Shown: positions 9,869 through 19,616, counted from the first letter of the stretch. The stretch: 64,000 nucleotides of DNA from Syntrophomonas sp. (GCA_016841425.1 JAENZE010000001.1:1-64000); one strand, 5' to 3'. Notes: generated by a model not told the origin, from the letters alone. Made by a program: numbers and translations.

Positions 9869-10059
9869 GCTTTGAGCCGCAGCAGGCGAGCATTAAACCT
9901 GCTCCCGCCGCAAGGCTGAAAGTTCTAAATTGAATTATCCTCCTTGCTTTGACAAAACATAATATTCGCCAGGGTTAAGTTCAGTTATTTATATCCGGGC
10001 ATATTAGTTTATAATTATACTGGTAGTTAAAATTATGCAATAGTGGGTGATTAAAGAAT

Positions 10060-10524
10060 ATGACAGAAATTGAAAGAGTTAGAGTGTTCTTACAGGCTAA
10101 AAACCCGGCAATTCGTATCTTGGAATTTGAACAGGATACCAGCACATCATATCTGGCCGCTCAGGCCCTGGGCACTGAGGTGGGACAAATTGCTAAATCC
10201 ATGCTTTTTAAAAGTAAAAAGGATGATTACATAATGGTGGTTTCTACCGGTGATGTTAAGATTGACAGCAAAGCGGTTAAGGATCTGGTAGGTTCCAAAG
10301 TGCGTATGGCCAACGAGAATGAAGTTCAGGAAGTTACCGGATTCCATATCGGGGGAGTATGTCCCTTTGCTTTAAAGACTGCAGTTCCTATTTTTCTTGA
10401 TGAAAGTCTGAAAAGATATGAGGTGGTTTATGCAGCAGCCGGGACAGCAAATACAGCTGTACCTATCAGCTATCAGCAGCTTATAGAGGTAACCGGGGGG
10501 AAGGCCTGTCAGGTATCATTTTAA
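10060..10524 (+). CDS. YbaK/EbsC-type aminoacyl-tRNA deacylase
   Basis: A 154-residue protein of the YbaK/ProX editing family, which hydrolyses mischarged tRNAs. The family core is visible: AQALGTEVGQIAKSMLFK, then VKDLVGSKVRMANENEVQEVTGFHIGGVCPFA, and the C-terminal TANTAVPIS. The conserved lysine in IAKSMLF and the GGVCPF loop match the deacylase pocket. The exact mischarged amino acid is not predictable. It sits 23 bp before dnaE on the same strand and is probably co-transcribed. Confidence 0.88.
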   Translation: MTEIERVRVFLQAKNPAIRILEFEQDTSTSYLAAQALGTEVGQIAKSMLFKSKKDDYIMVVSTGDVKIDSKAVKDLVGSKVRMANENEVQEVTGFHIGGVCPFALKTAVPIFLDESLKRYEVVYAAAGTANTAVPISYQQLIEVTGGKACQVSF

Positions 10525-10547
10525 ATAGTAGCAAGAGGAGAATTTTA

Positions 10548-13500
10548 ATGAATACTGGTTTTGTGCATTTACATAACCATTCTGAGTACAGCCTGTTGGA
10601 TGGTGCTTGTCGAATAAAAGATATGGTAAGCAGGACGGCTGAGTTGGGCATGTCGGCTTGTGCCATTACCGATCACGGGGTATTGTATGGCGTCATAGAT
10701 TTTTACCGGGCAGCTCGAAAACAAGGTATCAAGCCAATCATAGGTTGTGAGGTATATGTTGCCCCCAGGAGCCGCCTGGATAAAGAGGCTCGGATCGATG
10801 ATAATATGTATCACCTGGTTTTACTTTGTCAAAATGATCAGGGTTATAAAAACCTGGTGCAGCTGGTCAGCAGGTCTTATCTGGAAGGTTTCTATTACAA
10901 ACCCCGGGTGGATAGGGAACTTCTATCTCAGTACAGTCAGGGTTTAATAGCCTTGTCTGGATGTGTAGCGGGAGAGATCCCTCAGGCGATTCTAGCCGGG
11001 GATTATGAGAAAGCCAGGAATACGGCCCTGGCATATCAGGAAATTTTTGAACCGGGCAATTTTTATCTCGAGCTGCAAAATCACGGGATGCCAGAGGAAC
11101 ATCAGGTATGTGCAGCTTTGGCAAGGATTAGCGATGAGACCGGTATACCGCTAGTAGCAAGCAATGATGCCCATTACATTAACAAGAAGGATGCAGCCTA
11201 TCATGATGTACTCTTGTGTATACAGACGGGAACGGTAATAAGTGATGAGCAGCGCATGCGATTTCCTCCAGGCAGTGCCTTTTATCTGAAGAGTCCGGAA
11301 GAAATGTATGGACTATTTCCGGAACGACCAGATGCCCTGATTAACACTATGATAATAGCTGATAAATGTGATGTGGAATTTAAATTTGGTGAATTTCATC
11401 TGCCCCATTTCGAAGTAGATGCAGGATATACCTCAGAGAGTTACTTAAGCGAATTAGTATGGAAAAAGACCCGCGAAAAGTTTCCGACTTCAGACCAGAT
11501 GATTGATGAACGTATCGGCTTCGAGCTCCAGGTGATAAATGATATGGGTTTCGCAGCATATTTTTTAATTGTACAGGACTTGATCAACTGGGCTCGTCTT
11601 AACAACATCGCGGTGGGGCCGGGCCGAGGCTCAGCGGCTGGCAGTCTGGTATCTTATGTCCTGGGAATAACTACTATTAATCCCTTGAAATATGGACTGT
11701 TGTTTGAAAGATTTTTAAATCCAGAACGGGTTAGTATGCCAGATATTGACATAGATTTCTGTTTTGACAAAAGAGACCGGGTTATTGACTATATTATACA
11801 AAAATATGGTGCAGACCGGGTGGCGCAGATTATTACTTTTGGTACCATGGCAGCCCGGGCAGCTATACGAGATGTTGGAAGAGCCCTGGATATTCCCTAT
11901 GGGGAAGTGGACAAGATCGCCAAAATGGTTCCAGCTGAACTGGGGGTTACTTTAGACCGTGCTTTGACCATTGCTCCGGACCTAATTGATTTATATGGAA
12001 CCGACTACAACTCCCGAAAAATAATCGATACGGCACGAGCTCTGGAAGGTATGCCTCGTCATGCCTCTATTCACGCGGCCGGGGTTGTTATTGGGAAGGA
12101 AAATCTTAGCAGCATTCTGCCTCTGCAGAGAACCAGTGACGGTCATATAGTAACCCAATTTGCTAAAGAAACCGTAGAGGATATAGGATTATTAAAAATG
12201 GATATCCTGGGGCTGAGGACTTTAACCGTTATTTATCGTGCAGTAGAAATCATTGAAAAAACCCGGGGTGAGTATATAGATATTGACAATATAAACTTGA
12301 ACGACGCCAGGGTTTACCGGCTGTTATCCCAGGGGGATACCATAGGTGTATTTCAGCTGGAAAGCGACGGCCTGCGCAGAATTTTAAAAGATATGGCACC
12401 TAGCCGGTTTGAAGACTTGATTGCCATTATAGCCTTATATAGGCCAGGTCCATTAGGAAGCGGCATGGTAGAGGATTTTATCAACTGCAAGCATGGACGC
12501 CAGGAAATTGAGTATATACATCCGAGTCTGAAGGAAATACTGCAGGAAACTTATGGGGTGGTATTGTATCAAGAACAAGTTATGCAGGTGGCAGGGGTGT
12601 GTGCTAATTTCACCATGGGCGAAGCCGATGTCCTGCGCAGAGCAATGGGAAAGAAGAAAGCCGAAGAACTTATGGCTCAAAGGGATAAATTTATCAGGGG
12701 AGCAGCCGGCAACAATATAGATCAGGCCACGGCGGCAAGAATGTTTGATATAATGGAAAGCTTTGCTGGTTATGGATTCAATAAGAGTCATTCAGCTGCC
12801 TACGCTATGATTTCATACCAGACCGCGTATTTAAAAGCTTATTATCCAGTAGAATATATGTGTGCATTTTTGAGCAGTGTTATAGATAATCAGGACAAAA
12901 TAGTATTTTATTTGAGAGAGTGCCAGCAGATGGGAATAAAGGTACTGCCTCCAGACATTAATGAGAGTTATGAGAACTTTACTGTGAGCGGCGATAGTAT
13001 CCGTTTTGGCCTGGGAGCTATAAAAAATGTAGGCCTGGGTGCGGTGAGCAGTATTGTGAGCTCCCGAAAAAAAGGAGCTTTTGCATCACTGTTCGATTTT
13101 TGTAAGCAGGTAGACCTGGGGCAGATTAACAAAAGAATACTGGAAAATTTAATCATGGCTGGATGTTTTGATACTCTGGGTATAACTAGAAAAGAGGCAC
13201 TATCCATTATGGAGGAGTGTGTGGAATTATCAGCACAGATCAAACAATGTGAATCCAGCAGCCAGATGTCGTTGTTTGGTGAGGTTATGGATATGGTGGA
13301 AGAGCCACAGCCATCCATAAAGGGTGAGTTCCCTATACGGGAAAGGCTTAAGCGGGAAAAGGATGTCCTGGGTTTTTATGTTTCAGCTAATCCAATGGAT
13401 GAGTATCAAGAAATTCTTCCCCTGCTAAGCGGCCAGATGATAAGTGACCTTTCCGCTGCTGATGAGGAAAACTATGTTAGGCTAACCGGCATCGTGGTAA

Positions 13501-13940
13501 ATTTGAATCAGCGGATCAGCAGGAGGGGTGATGCTTATGCTCGATTTTACCTGGAAGACAGCAGTGGAAGAATTGAAGTGCTGGTTTTTCCCAAAGCTTT
13601 GAAAAAAAATAGTGATTATTTAAGGGCGGATGGGGCGGTTTTGATTGAGGGGTTTTATGATACCCGGGATGAACAGCCCAAGATTTCACTGCAGCAGGCG
13701 CGGCCTATTCCGGAGGTACTAAAAGAGCTTCATATTAGAGTTCCTGAGGACAAGGAGGATGATTTCAGGATGAAGCTGCTGGAACTGCTGGAGAAGTATC
13801 CTGGCCCAGTGGAGGTTTTTCTACATCTTTCCGGACGCCGTACCGTGCTTCTGCAGGAAAGATACTATGTTCAGGCCCACAAAGAACTCCAGGCCAGAAT
13901 TGCTGACTGGTTCGGGGGTAAAAATGTATGGTTTTCTTAA
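10548..13940 (+). CDS. dnaE: DNA polymerase III alpha subunit
   Basis: A 1130-residue C-family replicative polymerase of the DnaE type. The PHP domain opens with FVHLHNHSEYSLLDGA; the palm has GPGRGSAAGS and the metal-binding PDIDIDFC; fingers, helix-hairpin-helix and an OB-fold domain (VRLTGIVVNLNQRISRRGD) follow. It lacks the proofreading domain of PolC, so it is the DnaE1/DnaE3 class. AAGAGGAG precedes the ATG. It heads the order dnaE-mtrB-pfkA-pyk; linkage of dnaE with pfkA and pyk is common in Firmicutes. Confidence 0.97.
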   Translation: MNTGFVHLHNHSEYSLLDGACRIKDMVSRTAELGMSACAITDHGVLYGVIDFYRAARKQGIKPIIGCEVYVAPRSRLDKEARIDDNMYHLVLLCQNDQGYKNLVQLVSRSYLEGFYYKPRVDRELLSQYSQGLIALSGCVAGEIPQAILAGDYEKARNTALAYQEIFEPGNFYLELQNHGMPEEHQVCAALARISDETGIPLVASNDAHYINKKDAAYHDVLLCIQTGTVISDEQRMRFPPGSAFYLKSPEEMYGLFPERPDALINTMIIADKCDVEFKFGEFHLPHFEVDAGYTSESYLSELVWKKTREKFPTSDQMIDERIGFELQVINDMGFAAYFLIVQDLINWARLNNIAVGPGRGSAAGSLVSYVLGITTINPLKYGLLFERFLNPERVSMPDIDIDFCFDKRDRVIDYIIQKYGADRVAQIITFGTMAARAAIRDVGRALDIPYGEVDKIAKMVPAELGVTLDRALTIAPDLIDLYGTDYNSRKIIDTARALEGMPRHASIHAAGVVIGKENLSSILPLQRTSDGHIVTQFAKETVEDIGLLKMDILGLRTLTVIYRAVEIIEKTRGEYIDIDNINLNDARVYRLLSQGDTIGVFQLESDGLRRILKDMAPSRFEDLIAIIALYRPGPLGSGMVEDFINCKHGRQEIEYIHPSLKEILQETYGVVLYQEQVMQVAGVCANFTMGEADVLRRAMGKKKAEELMAQRDKFIRGAAGNNIDQATAARMFDIMESFAGYGFNKSHSAAYAMISYQTAYLKAYYPVEYMCAFLSSVIDNQDKIVFYLRECQQMGIKVLPPDINESYENFTVSGDSIRFGLGAIKNVGLGAVSSIVSSRKKGAFASLFDFCKQVDLGQINKRILENLIMAGCFDTLGITRKEALSIMEECVELSAQIKQCESSSQMSLFGEVMDMVEEPQPSIKGEFPIRERLKREKDVLGFYVSANPMDEYQEILPLLSGQMISDLSAADEENYVRLTGIVVNLNQRISRRGDAYARFYLEDSSGRIEVLVFPKALKKNSDYLRADGAVLIEGFYDTRDEQPKISLQQARPIPEVLKELHIRVPEDKEDDFRMKLLELLEKYPGPVEVFLHLSGRRTVLLQERYYVQAHKELQARIADWFGGKNVWFS

Positions 13941-14017
13941 TGGATGAGTCTTTCAGCTCACATGATAATAACAAGGCAGGGAATCAAAAACACAAGATCG
14001 GATAGGAGGTTTAATGC

Positions 14018-14266
14018 ATGAATGGAGACTATATCGGACAAGACTATATTATGGTTAAGGCGCTGGAAAACGGTGTGACCATAATAGGATTAACCCGGGG
14101 AAGAGACACCAAACTTCATCATACGGAGAAGTTGGATAAGGGTGAAATAATGTTTCTTCAGTTTACAGAACACACATCTGCTGTAAAAATCCGTGGACAT
14201 GCAGAAATTTTACATCGCTATGGTAATAGTACCAGTGGAAACCCATTTGAAAAAAGCAAATCCTGA
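14018..14266 (+). CDS. mtrB: Tryptophan RNA-binding attenuation protein (TRAP)
   Basis: An 82-residue protein closely following TRAP. The core [37 protein letters not shown] contains the threonine and glutamine residues of the tryptophan pocket and the lysine/arginine residues (LDKG, VKIRG) that bind (G/U)AG repeats. TRAP forms an 11-subunit ring that binds trp leader RNA when tryptophan is plentiful. The start follows AGGAGG. The last 13 residues are not family-like, as is usual for its tail. Its place between dnaE and pfkA differs from the Bacillus mtrA-mtrB arrangement, and no trp gene is in the window. Confidence 0.9.
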   Translation: MNGDYIGQDYIMVKALENGVTIIGLTRGRDTKLHHTEKLDKGEIMFLQFTEHTSAVKIRGHAEILHRYGNSTSGNPFEKSKS

Positions 14267-14364
14267 AAATGCACTGGTTATCAATCTACACCTATAAAAG
14301 TAAGTATCAGCGCTGACGGACCGCGCGGACACTTCCGGTGCTGCAGGATAAAGGAGGTAAATTT

Positions 14365-15321
14365 TTGCAGAAGCTTGCAGTGCTAACCAGTGGCGGAGAT
14401 GCGTCGGGAATGAATGCGGCGATACGGGCTGTGGTTCGATCGGCAATATACCAGGACATGCAAGTATATGGCATTTACCAGGGCTTCGAGGGTTTAATAG
14501 CCGGCAATCTGAGCGAAATGACCCTGGGTTCGGTTGCAGACATTATACATCGAGGCGGTACTATACTGCGGACTTCCCGGTCAAATCTATTCATGCAGGA
14601 AAGAGGCATGGATCAGGCCAGAATAAACTTGAATGAACTGGGCATTGATAACCTGGTAATTATTGGAGGGAACGGCAGTCTAAAGGGGGGCTATGAAATT
14701 TCGCGGCTGGGAATTAATGTTATTGGAATCCCGGCTACTATTGATAATGATGTGGTGTACACCAGATCTATTGGCTATGATACCGCTGTGAATACGGTCT
14801 TAATGGCTATCAACCATATTCGTGATACAGCCAGCAGCCATGGCCGGGTATTTATTATAGAAGTTATGGGGCGGCATTGTGGGGAGATAGCTCTGGCGGC
14901 AGGAGTTGCCGGCGGGGCAGAATCGATATTGGTGCCTGAAATAGAGACGGATTTTGAACAGATAATAGAAAAAATCCAGGCCGGCATTGGAAGAGGCAAG
15001 CTGCACAGCATAATTATTGTCGCCGAAGGGGTATATCCAGTTATGGACCTGCAAGAGTATATAGAGGAGAAAACTGGACAGGATACCCGTATTACTATCT
15101 TAGGTCATATCCAAAGGGGCGGAACTCCCAGTGCGGTAGACAGGATACTGGCTTCCCAAATGGGAAAGATGGCTGTAGATTGTATAGCCACTGGCCAGCG
15201 AAATGTCATGGTAGCTGGTCGGGAAGAAAGAATCTTTACTATACCTCTGGGGGAAGTTATCAATGGAAAAAAGACTCCGGAATTGGAAATGTTTGAACTC
15301 GCACGTATTCTTTCTATATAA
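14365..15321 (+). CDS. pfkA: ATP-dependent 6-phosphofructokinase
   Basis: A 318-residue phosphofructokinase, phosphorylating fructose 6-phosphate in glycolysis. The nucleotide loop is LTSGGDASGMNAAIRAVVR, and the catalytic motif is PATIDNDVVYTRSIGYDTA with the base aspartate. GRHCGEIALAAG and GHIQRGGTPSAVDR are also typical. GGDAS replaces the common GGDAP. The start is TTG 14365, 7 bases after AAAGGAGG; the ATG-like extension to 14338 covers the ribosome site. It is followed 43 bp later by pyk, the other allosteric glycolytic step. Confidence 0.96.
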   Translation: MQKLAVLTSGGDASGMNAAIRAVVRSAIYQDMQVYGIYQGFEGLIAGNLSEMTLGSVADIIHRGGTILRTSRSNLFMQERGMDQARINLNELGIDNLVIIGGNGSLKGGYEISRLGINVIGIPATIDNDVVYTRSIGYDTAVNTVLMAINHIRDTASSHGRVFIIEVMGRHCGEIALAAGVAGGAESILVPEIETDFEQIIEKIQAGIGRGKLHSIIIVAEGVYPVMDLQEYIEEKTGQDTRITILGHIQRGGTPSAVDRILASQMGKMAVDCIATGQRNVMVAGREERIFTIPLGEVINGKKTPELEMFELARILSI

Positions 15322-15364
15322 TTGAAAAAGAGAAAATTTGGAAGCTGTCAGGAGGTAATGCGGC

Positions 15365-17113
15365 TTGAGGAAAACAAAAATAATATGCACAATTGGTCCG
15401 GCCAGTGAAGACGTAAGTATACTAAGCAAATTAATTGAAAATGGGATGAATGTAGCCCGACTTAACTTTTCCCATGGTCTGCATGAAGAACACAAAAAGA
15501 GGATCGGGAACATCCGCCAGGCAGCGGAGATTACCGGGACTCCGATTGCTATCATGCTGGATACCAAAGGACCGGAAATCAGGACCGGTACCCTGGAGGG
15601 AGGCAAGATTACCCTGCAGGGAGGACAGGAGTTCGTACTCACCAGTCGGGACGTGCCTGGAGATGAAAGCTCGGTACAGATTACTTATGCTGCTCTGCCC
15701 CAGGAGGTAAGAGCGGGAGATGCTATTCTATTGGCGGATGGTCTCATAAATTTACATGTTAAACAGTGCAGCGAAACAGATATTGTCTGCGAAGTAGTCA
15801 ACGGCGGTGAGCTGGGGGAGAGAAAAGGAGTAAATGTACCCGGAGTGAGAATTCAACTGCCGTTTCTGAGCGAAAAAGATAGGCAGGATATAAGTTTTGG
15901 TATCGCTAATCATGTCGATATTATAGCTGCCTCTTTTGTAAGGAAGGCGGAAGACATACTCGAAATCAGACGGATACTGGAAGAAAATAATACCAATGTA
16001 TTTATTATTGCCAAAATAGAAAGCCAGGAGGGCGTAGATAATCTGGAGGATATCACCAAGGTAGCAGATGGGGTAATGGTGGCCCGAGGAGATCTGGGAG
16101 TGGAAATCCCGGTAGAAGAGGTGCCGCTGGTACAAAAGGCTATAATTGAAAAATGTGCTCAGACTGGTAAAGTAGTTATTATTGCCACGCAGATGCTGGA
16201 CTCCATGATAGTAAACCCCAGGCCCACCAGGGCTGAGGTATCGGACGTAGCTAATGCCATATTTGATGGTGCCGATGCTATTATGCTGTCCGGGGAGACG
16301 GCAGCGGGCAAATATCCGGTGGAAGTAGTTGAGACCATGGCCCGCATAGCCAGAAGAGCTGAGGAGGTACTGCCGTATCAGGAACTGTTAAGACAGAAGC
16401 GGATGCAGGGAAGCCTCACAGTTACCGATGCAATTAGTTATGCTACCTGTGCTACAGCCATGAATTTAGGGGCTTCAGCGATTTTGACTGCCACTCGTTC
16501 AGGATATACGGCCAGGATGGTTTCCAAATACCGACCGGAAGCCAAAATAGTTGCCGCCACACCAGATGAGGCAGTTTTAAGGAAATTAGCCCTGGTATGG
16601 GGAGTATATCCAGTTCTGATCAAAGATGCTGAAGGAACCGATGCCCTGCTGGATGAGTCTATCAACGCTGCACTGGAAAAGGGCTGTATAAATAAGGGTG
16701 AGTTAATAGTTCTTACTGCGGGAGTTCCTACTGGATTAAGCGGTGAGACCAATTTATTAAAAGTTCATATTGTGGGTGATATCCTGGTTCAGGGCATGGG
16801 AATAGGGCTGGAGCCTACGAGTGGGAAAGCTAAGATAGTGCTGTCAGCGGCAGATATGGCTAAAATTGAAGACGGTGATATAGTTGTTACTACCAATGCG
16901 GACAGCTACCTGGCGCCCCTATTGGGACGGATAAAAGCACTGATTGCTGAAGAAGGCGGACTTACCTCCAATGCTGCTATAATGGGGTTGAACGCCAACA
17001 TTCCTGTCATTGTAGGAGCGGTGGGCGCCAGCACCATCTTGCAGGATGGTATGGTGATAACCGTAGACACACCCCGAGGCAGAGTTTATAAAGGCTTGAC
17101 CAGGGTATTGTAA
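15365..17113 (+). CDS. pyk: Pyruvate kinase with C-terminal PEP-utiliser-like domain
   Basis: A 582-residue enzyme making pyruvate and ATP from phosphoenolpyruvate. The N-terminal barrel starts TKIICTIGPAS; the metal and substrate region includes LDTKGPEIRTG; the signature FIIAKIESQEGV carries the catalytic lysine and MVARGDLGVEIP follows. After the usual 470 residues there is an extra mobile domain (about 490-580) with LTSNAAIMGLNANIPVIVGA, as in Bacillus pyruvate kinases, where the phosphorylatable Thr-His region is altered. The start is TTG after AGGAGG. It ends the dnaE-pfkA-pyk group and is followed by a terminator. Confidence 0.96.
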   Translation: MRKTKIICTIGPASEDVSILSKLIENGMNVARLNFSHGLHEEHKKRIGNIRQAAEITGTPIAIMLDTKGPEIRTGTLEGGKITLQGGQEFVLTSRDVPGDESSVQITYAALPQEVRAGDAILLADGLINLHVKQCSETDIVCEVVNGGELGERKGVNVPGVRIQLPFLSEKDRQDISFGIANHVDIIAASFVRKAEDILEIRRILEENNTNVFIIAKIESQEGVDNLEDITKVADGVMVARGDLGVEIPVEEVPLVQKAIIEKCAQTGKVVIIATQMLDSMIVNPRPTRAEVSDVANAIFDGADAIMLSGETAAGKYPVEVVETMARIARRAEEVLPYQELLRQKRMQGSLTVTDAISYATCATAMNLGASAILTATRSGYTARMVSKYRPEAKIVAATPDEAVLRKLALVWGVYPVLIKDAEGTDALLDESINAALEKGCINKGELIVLTAGVPTGLSGETNLLKVHIVGDILVQGMGIGLEPTSGKAKIVLSAADMAKIEDGDIVVTTNADSYLAPLLGRIKALIAEEGGLTSNAAIMGLNANIPVIVGAVGASTILQDGMVITVDTPRGRVYKGLTRVL

Positions 17114-17185
17114 AAATAAACAGATATAGCATCCTGCCAATCCGCAAAGTTGCCAGGCCTATGGCAAAAGCGCACGGGACATAAT

Positions 17186-17215
17186 AAAGGGGCAACTCAT
17201 AAGAGATGCCCCTTT
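17186..17215 (+). terminator. Terminator after pyk, copy 1
   Basis: Stem AAAGGGGCA / TGCCCCTTT with loop ACTCATAAGAGA, 72 bases after the pyk stop. An identical 30-base copy occurs at 17416-17445. Confidence 0.75.
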
Positions 17216-17387
17216 CAGACCGATGACAAAAGCGAATATCTGCGTTATTTCAAAAAACCCGCTCAATCAACGTACCTGCGTACGCCTCAATCGCGGGCTT
17301 CCTTGTTTTTTCGAGCGCAGTGAGCCCAAACTGTGGTCCTGTAAGGGCTTTTCTTATGCCTTGATCTTCACTTCCGTCATCGGTCTG
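17216..17387. repeat. Inverted-repeat segment between two terminator copies
   Basis: Perfect 12-bp inverted repeats CAGACCGATGAC (17216-17227) and GTCATCGGTCTG (17376-17387) enclose a segment with internal CCCGCTCAAT...ATCGCGGG symmetry. The apparent 69-codon frame inside has no ribosome site and no recognisable protein. The element sits directly against terminator copy 1. Confidence 0.55.
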
Positions 17388-17415
17388 GCATCTTGCCGAC
17401 TTTGTCGACAACCTG

Positions 17416-17447
17416 AAAGGGGCAACTCATAAGAGATGCCCCTTTTT
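17416..17447 (+). terminator. Terminator after pyk, copy 2
   Basis: The same stem-loop as copy 1, here followed by TTTTT. The gap from here to the crt gene at 17580 shows nothing further. Confidence 0.7.
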
Positions 17448-17579
17448 GAAATCTTAAATGCTTTGAATACTGTGCTGTTTAAGTCCGTCACTTGGCAGCA
17501 TGAGGTTTGAGTGGCATCAGGCTGTTCCGTACCCTGACAGCAAAAATTTTCTCAGCATTATTTAACTTAAATTAAGAAC

Positions 17580-18362
17580 TTATTTATTCTTCCAGGTTGG
17601 TTTGCGTTTTTCGATGAAAGCGCCCATTCCTTCGGTCTTATCTTCGGTCGCACAGCTGTTGCCGAACATGTCAGCCTCAATCGACATACCAGTATCCAAA
17701 TCGCACTGCATACCTACGCCTATAGCATGTTTGGAATATGCTACTGCCAGCGGGGCCTGCTTGATTATCTTTTTGGCCAGTTTTTTAGCCTCTTCCATTA
17801 ACTGATCAGCAGGATAGACATGGTTAACCAGGCCGATACGATAAGCTTCATCAGCCTTGATGATATTGGCGGTATAAGTAAGTTCTTTGGCCCGACCTTC
17901 CCCTACCAGCCGCGGCAGTCTCTGAGTACCGCCGAATCCGGGAATGATACCCAGACCAACTTCTGGTTGTCCGAATACTGCTGTTTCAGATGCCAATCTG
18001 ATATCGCATGCCATAGCCAGCTCGCATCCGCCTCCCAGAGCAAAACCATTAACTGCTGCTATTACTGGCTTTTCTATGCGTTCCAGTTTACGCATCACAT
18101 ATTCACCATAGGCTGAAAACTTGCGGCATCCAGGCTGATCCATCTCATACATCCAGACTATATCAGCGCCTGCGACGAAAGATTTATCACCAGCCCCGGT
18201 GACAATAATAACTCTAACTTCAGCATCTGCATCCAACTCATCGATTGCTGTTTCCATTTCTTTTAGAACATCGGCATTTATAGCATTAAGCGCTTTAGGA
18301 CGGTTCATAAACATGGTTGCTATACCGTCTTCTTTTTCAATTATTAGGTTTTCGTATGTCAA
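17580..18362 (-). CDS. crt: Enoyl-CoA hydratase (crotonase)
   Basis: A 260-residue crotonase-family enzyme hydrating crotonyl-CoA to 3-hydroxybutyryl-CoA. The family signature with the two catalytic glutamates is in the stretch NGFALGGGCELAMACDIRLASE and in FGQPEVGLGIIPGFGGTQRLPR. The start is taken as TTG 18362, preceded by AAAGGGGG at about 7 bases, giving the usual length; the ATG at 18380 overlaps the ribosome site. It follows hbd by 56 bp and probably shares its sigma-54 promoter. The pair completes the middle steps of beta-oxidation begun by the genes at 2.4-5.6 kb. Confidence 0.95.
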   Translation of the reverse strand: MTYENLIIEKEDGIATMFMNRPKALNAINADVLKEMETAIDELDADAEVRVIIVTGAGDKSFVAGADIVWMYEMDQPGCRKFSAYGEYVMRKLERIEKPVIAAVNGFALGGGCELAMACDIRLASETAVFGQPEVGLGIIPGFGGTQRLPRLVGEGRAKELTYTANIIKADEAYRIGLVNHVYPADQLMEEAKKLAKKIIKQAPLAVAYSKHAIGVGMQCDLDTGMSIEADMFGNSCATEDKTEGMGAFIEKRKPTWKNK

Positions 18363-18418
18363 CACATTTCCCCCTTTCATAGGGTATCTCTAAACCATCA
18401 GTGTATAGAAACTTCTAT

Positions 18419-19273
18419 CTACTTACTGTAGTCATAGAATCCTTTACCGGATTTCATTCCCAGCCAGCCTGCACGAACCAGCTGTTTCAGAGGAGGAGCT
18501 GGACGATATTTAGGATCGCCAGTTTCGGCATACAGAGTGTTACATACTGCCAGAGCAATATCCACACCTACCAGGTCACACAGGGTCAGCGGGCCCATTG
18601 GCCAGCCAGCACCGAGTTTCATAGCTGTATCGATATCTTCTGTGCTTGCCAGGCCTTCATATTGAATAAAAGCAGCTTCATTCATCCCCGGGAGGAGAAT
18701 TCTGTTAACTACAAAGCCAGGACCTTCCTTAACTTTGATAGGAGTCTTTTTGATTTCTTTAGCAAATTCCATAACGGCATTAAGAGTATCCTCGGAGGTC
18801 TGTACCGCGGGGATAACTTCGATAAGCTTCATAACGTTAGCGGGATTGAAGAAATGTACACCTATTACCTTATCAGATCTGGTAGTGATAGCTGCGATTT
18901 CGGTAATAGACAGTGATGAAGTATTAGTAGCCAGAATTACATCCGGAGCCATTAAAGCATCCAGCTTGGTATAGATCTCTTTTTTGAGGTTCATGTTTTC
19001 AGGAACAACTTCTATAATTAATTCTGCATCTTTCAGATCATCAAAATTAATGGTGCCTTTAATTTTGCCAAGAACTGCGTCTGCTGTTCCAGGAGCTGCT
19101 TTACCCTTTTCTTCAGATTTAAGAATTTGTTTTTGTATTCTCCCAAGTGCGTTATCAATGAACTTCTGGTCGATATCATAAAGAATAACCTCTTTGCCTG
19201 CAGCAGCTGTTGCCCAGGCAATACCCAGACCCATTGTTCCAGCACCTAATAAACCTACTTTGTTAAATCCCAT
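18419..19273 (-). CDS. hbd: 3-hydroxybutyryl-CoA dehydrogenase
   Basis: A 284-residue NAD(P)-dependent 3-hydroxyacyl-CoA dehydrogenase. The dinucleotide loop is [21 protein letters not shown]. The catalytic histidine is in [17 protein letters not shown], and [13 protein letters not shown] and [16 protein letters not shown] mark the C-terminal domain. The ATG at 19273 fits the family start; the upstream TTG at 19291 overlaps the G-run ribosome site. It is the first gene of hbd-crt, with a -24/-12 promoter about 150 bp upstream and a sigma-54 activator gene beyond that. Confidence 0.96.
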   Translation of the reverse strand: MGFNKVGLLGAGTMGLGIAWATAAAGKEVILYDIDQKFIDNALGRIQKQILKSEEKGKAAPGTADAVLGKIKGTINFDDLKDAELIIEVVPENMNLKKEIYTKLDALMAPDVILATNTSSLSITEIAAITTRSDKVIGVHFFNPANVMKLIEVIPAVQTSEDTLNAVMEFAKEIKKTPIKVKEGPGFVVNRILLPGMNEAAFIQYEGLASTEDIDTAMKLGAGWPMGPLTLCDLVGVDIALAVCNTLYAETGDPKYRPAPPLKQLVRAGWLGMKSGKGFYDYSK

Positions 19274-19424
19274 TAATAAATACCCCCTCAAATTAATTCT
19301 TTTCTTTAAAGCAATTAAAAAAACCCATACTAAATGGCTAACACATTCCCCCCTTCATTATTTAATACCCCTTTTAATTGAATACCCCTATTAAAAAATA
19401 AAAAATCCACTCTCACTCCGTTTA

Positions 19425-19440
19425 TGCAATAAATATACCA
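19425..19440 (-). promoter_or_regulatory. Sigma-54 (-24/-12) promoter for hbd-crt
   Basis: On the minus strand the sequence is TGGTATATTTATTGCA, with the invariant GG and GC at exact sigma-54 spacing. Transcription would start near 19413, about 140 bp before hbd. The adjacent upstream gene encodes a sigma-54 activator. Confidence 0.7.
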
Positions 19441-19477
19441 GCAATAATATAAGGCCTCTAATAATGCTGTATCACGC

Positions 19478-19533
19478 AGTTTGTCCAGCAAAATACCTTG
19501 AATTAAGCTGCGGACGGATGTCCAGTAACTGGA
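19478..19533. promoter_or_regulatory. Candidate enhancer sites for the hbd-crt promoter
   Basis: The palindrome TCCAGTAACTGGA (19521-19533) lies about 82 bp upstream of the -24 element. The half-site TGTCCAG occurs at 19482-19488 and again at 19519-19525, and AGTTTGTCCAG at 19478 is mirrored with one extra base by CTGGAACAAACT. These differ from the AATGC sites upstream of the thiolase, suggesting a different activator, most simply the one encoded next door. Confidence 0.5.
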
Positions 19534-19616
19534 ACAAACTAAAATACAAAAGCCTTAACTAACGAAAAGAAAAGGCATGTCCTAAAAACGAACAGTGTCG
19601 CGCAAATAGAACATTA

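Noticed and set aside
17223-17432. 69-codon plus-strand frame between the two terminators
   Set aside because: No ribosome site, lies within an inverted-repeat segment, and ends inside the second terminator.
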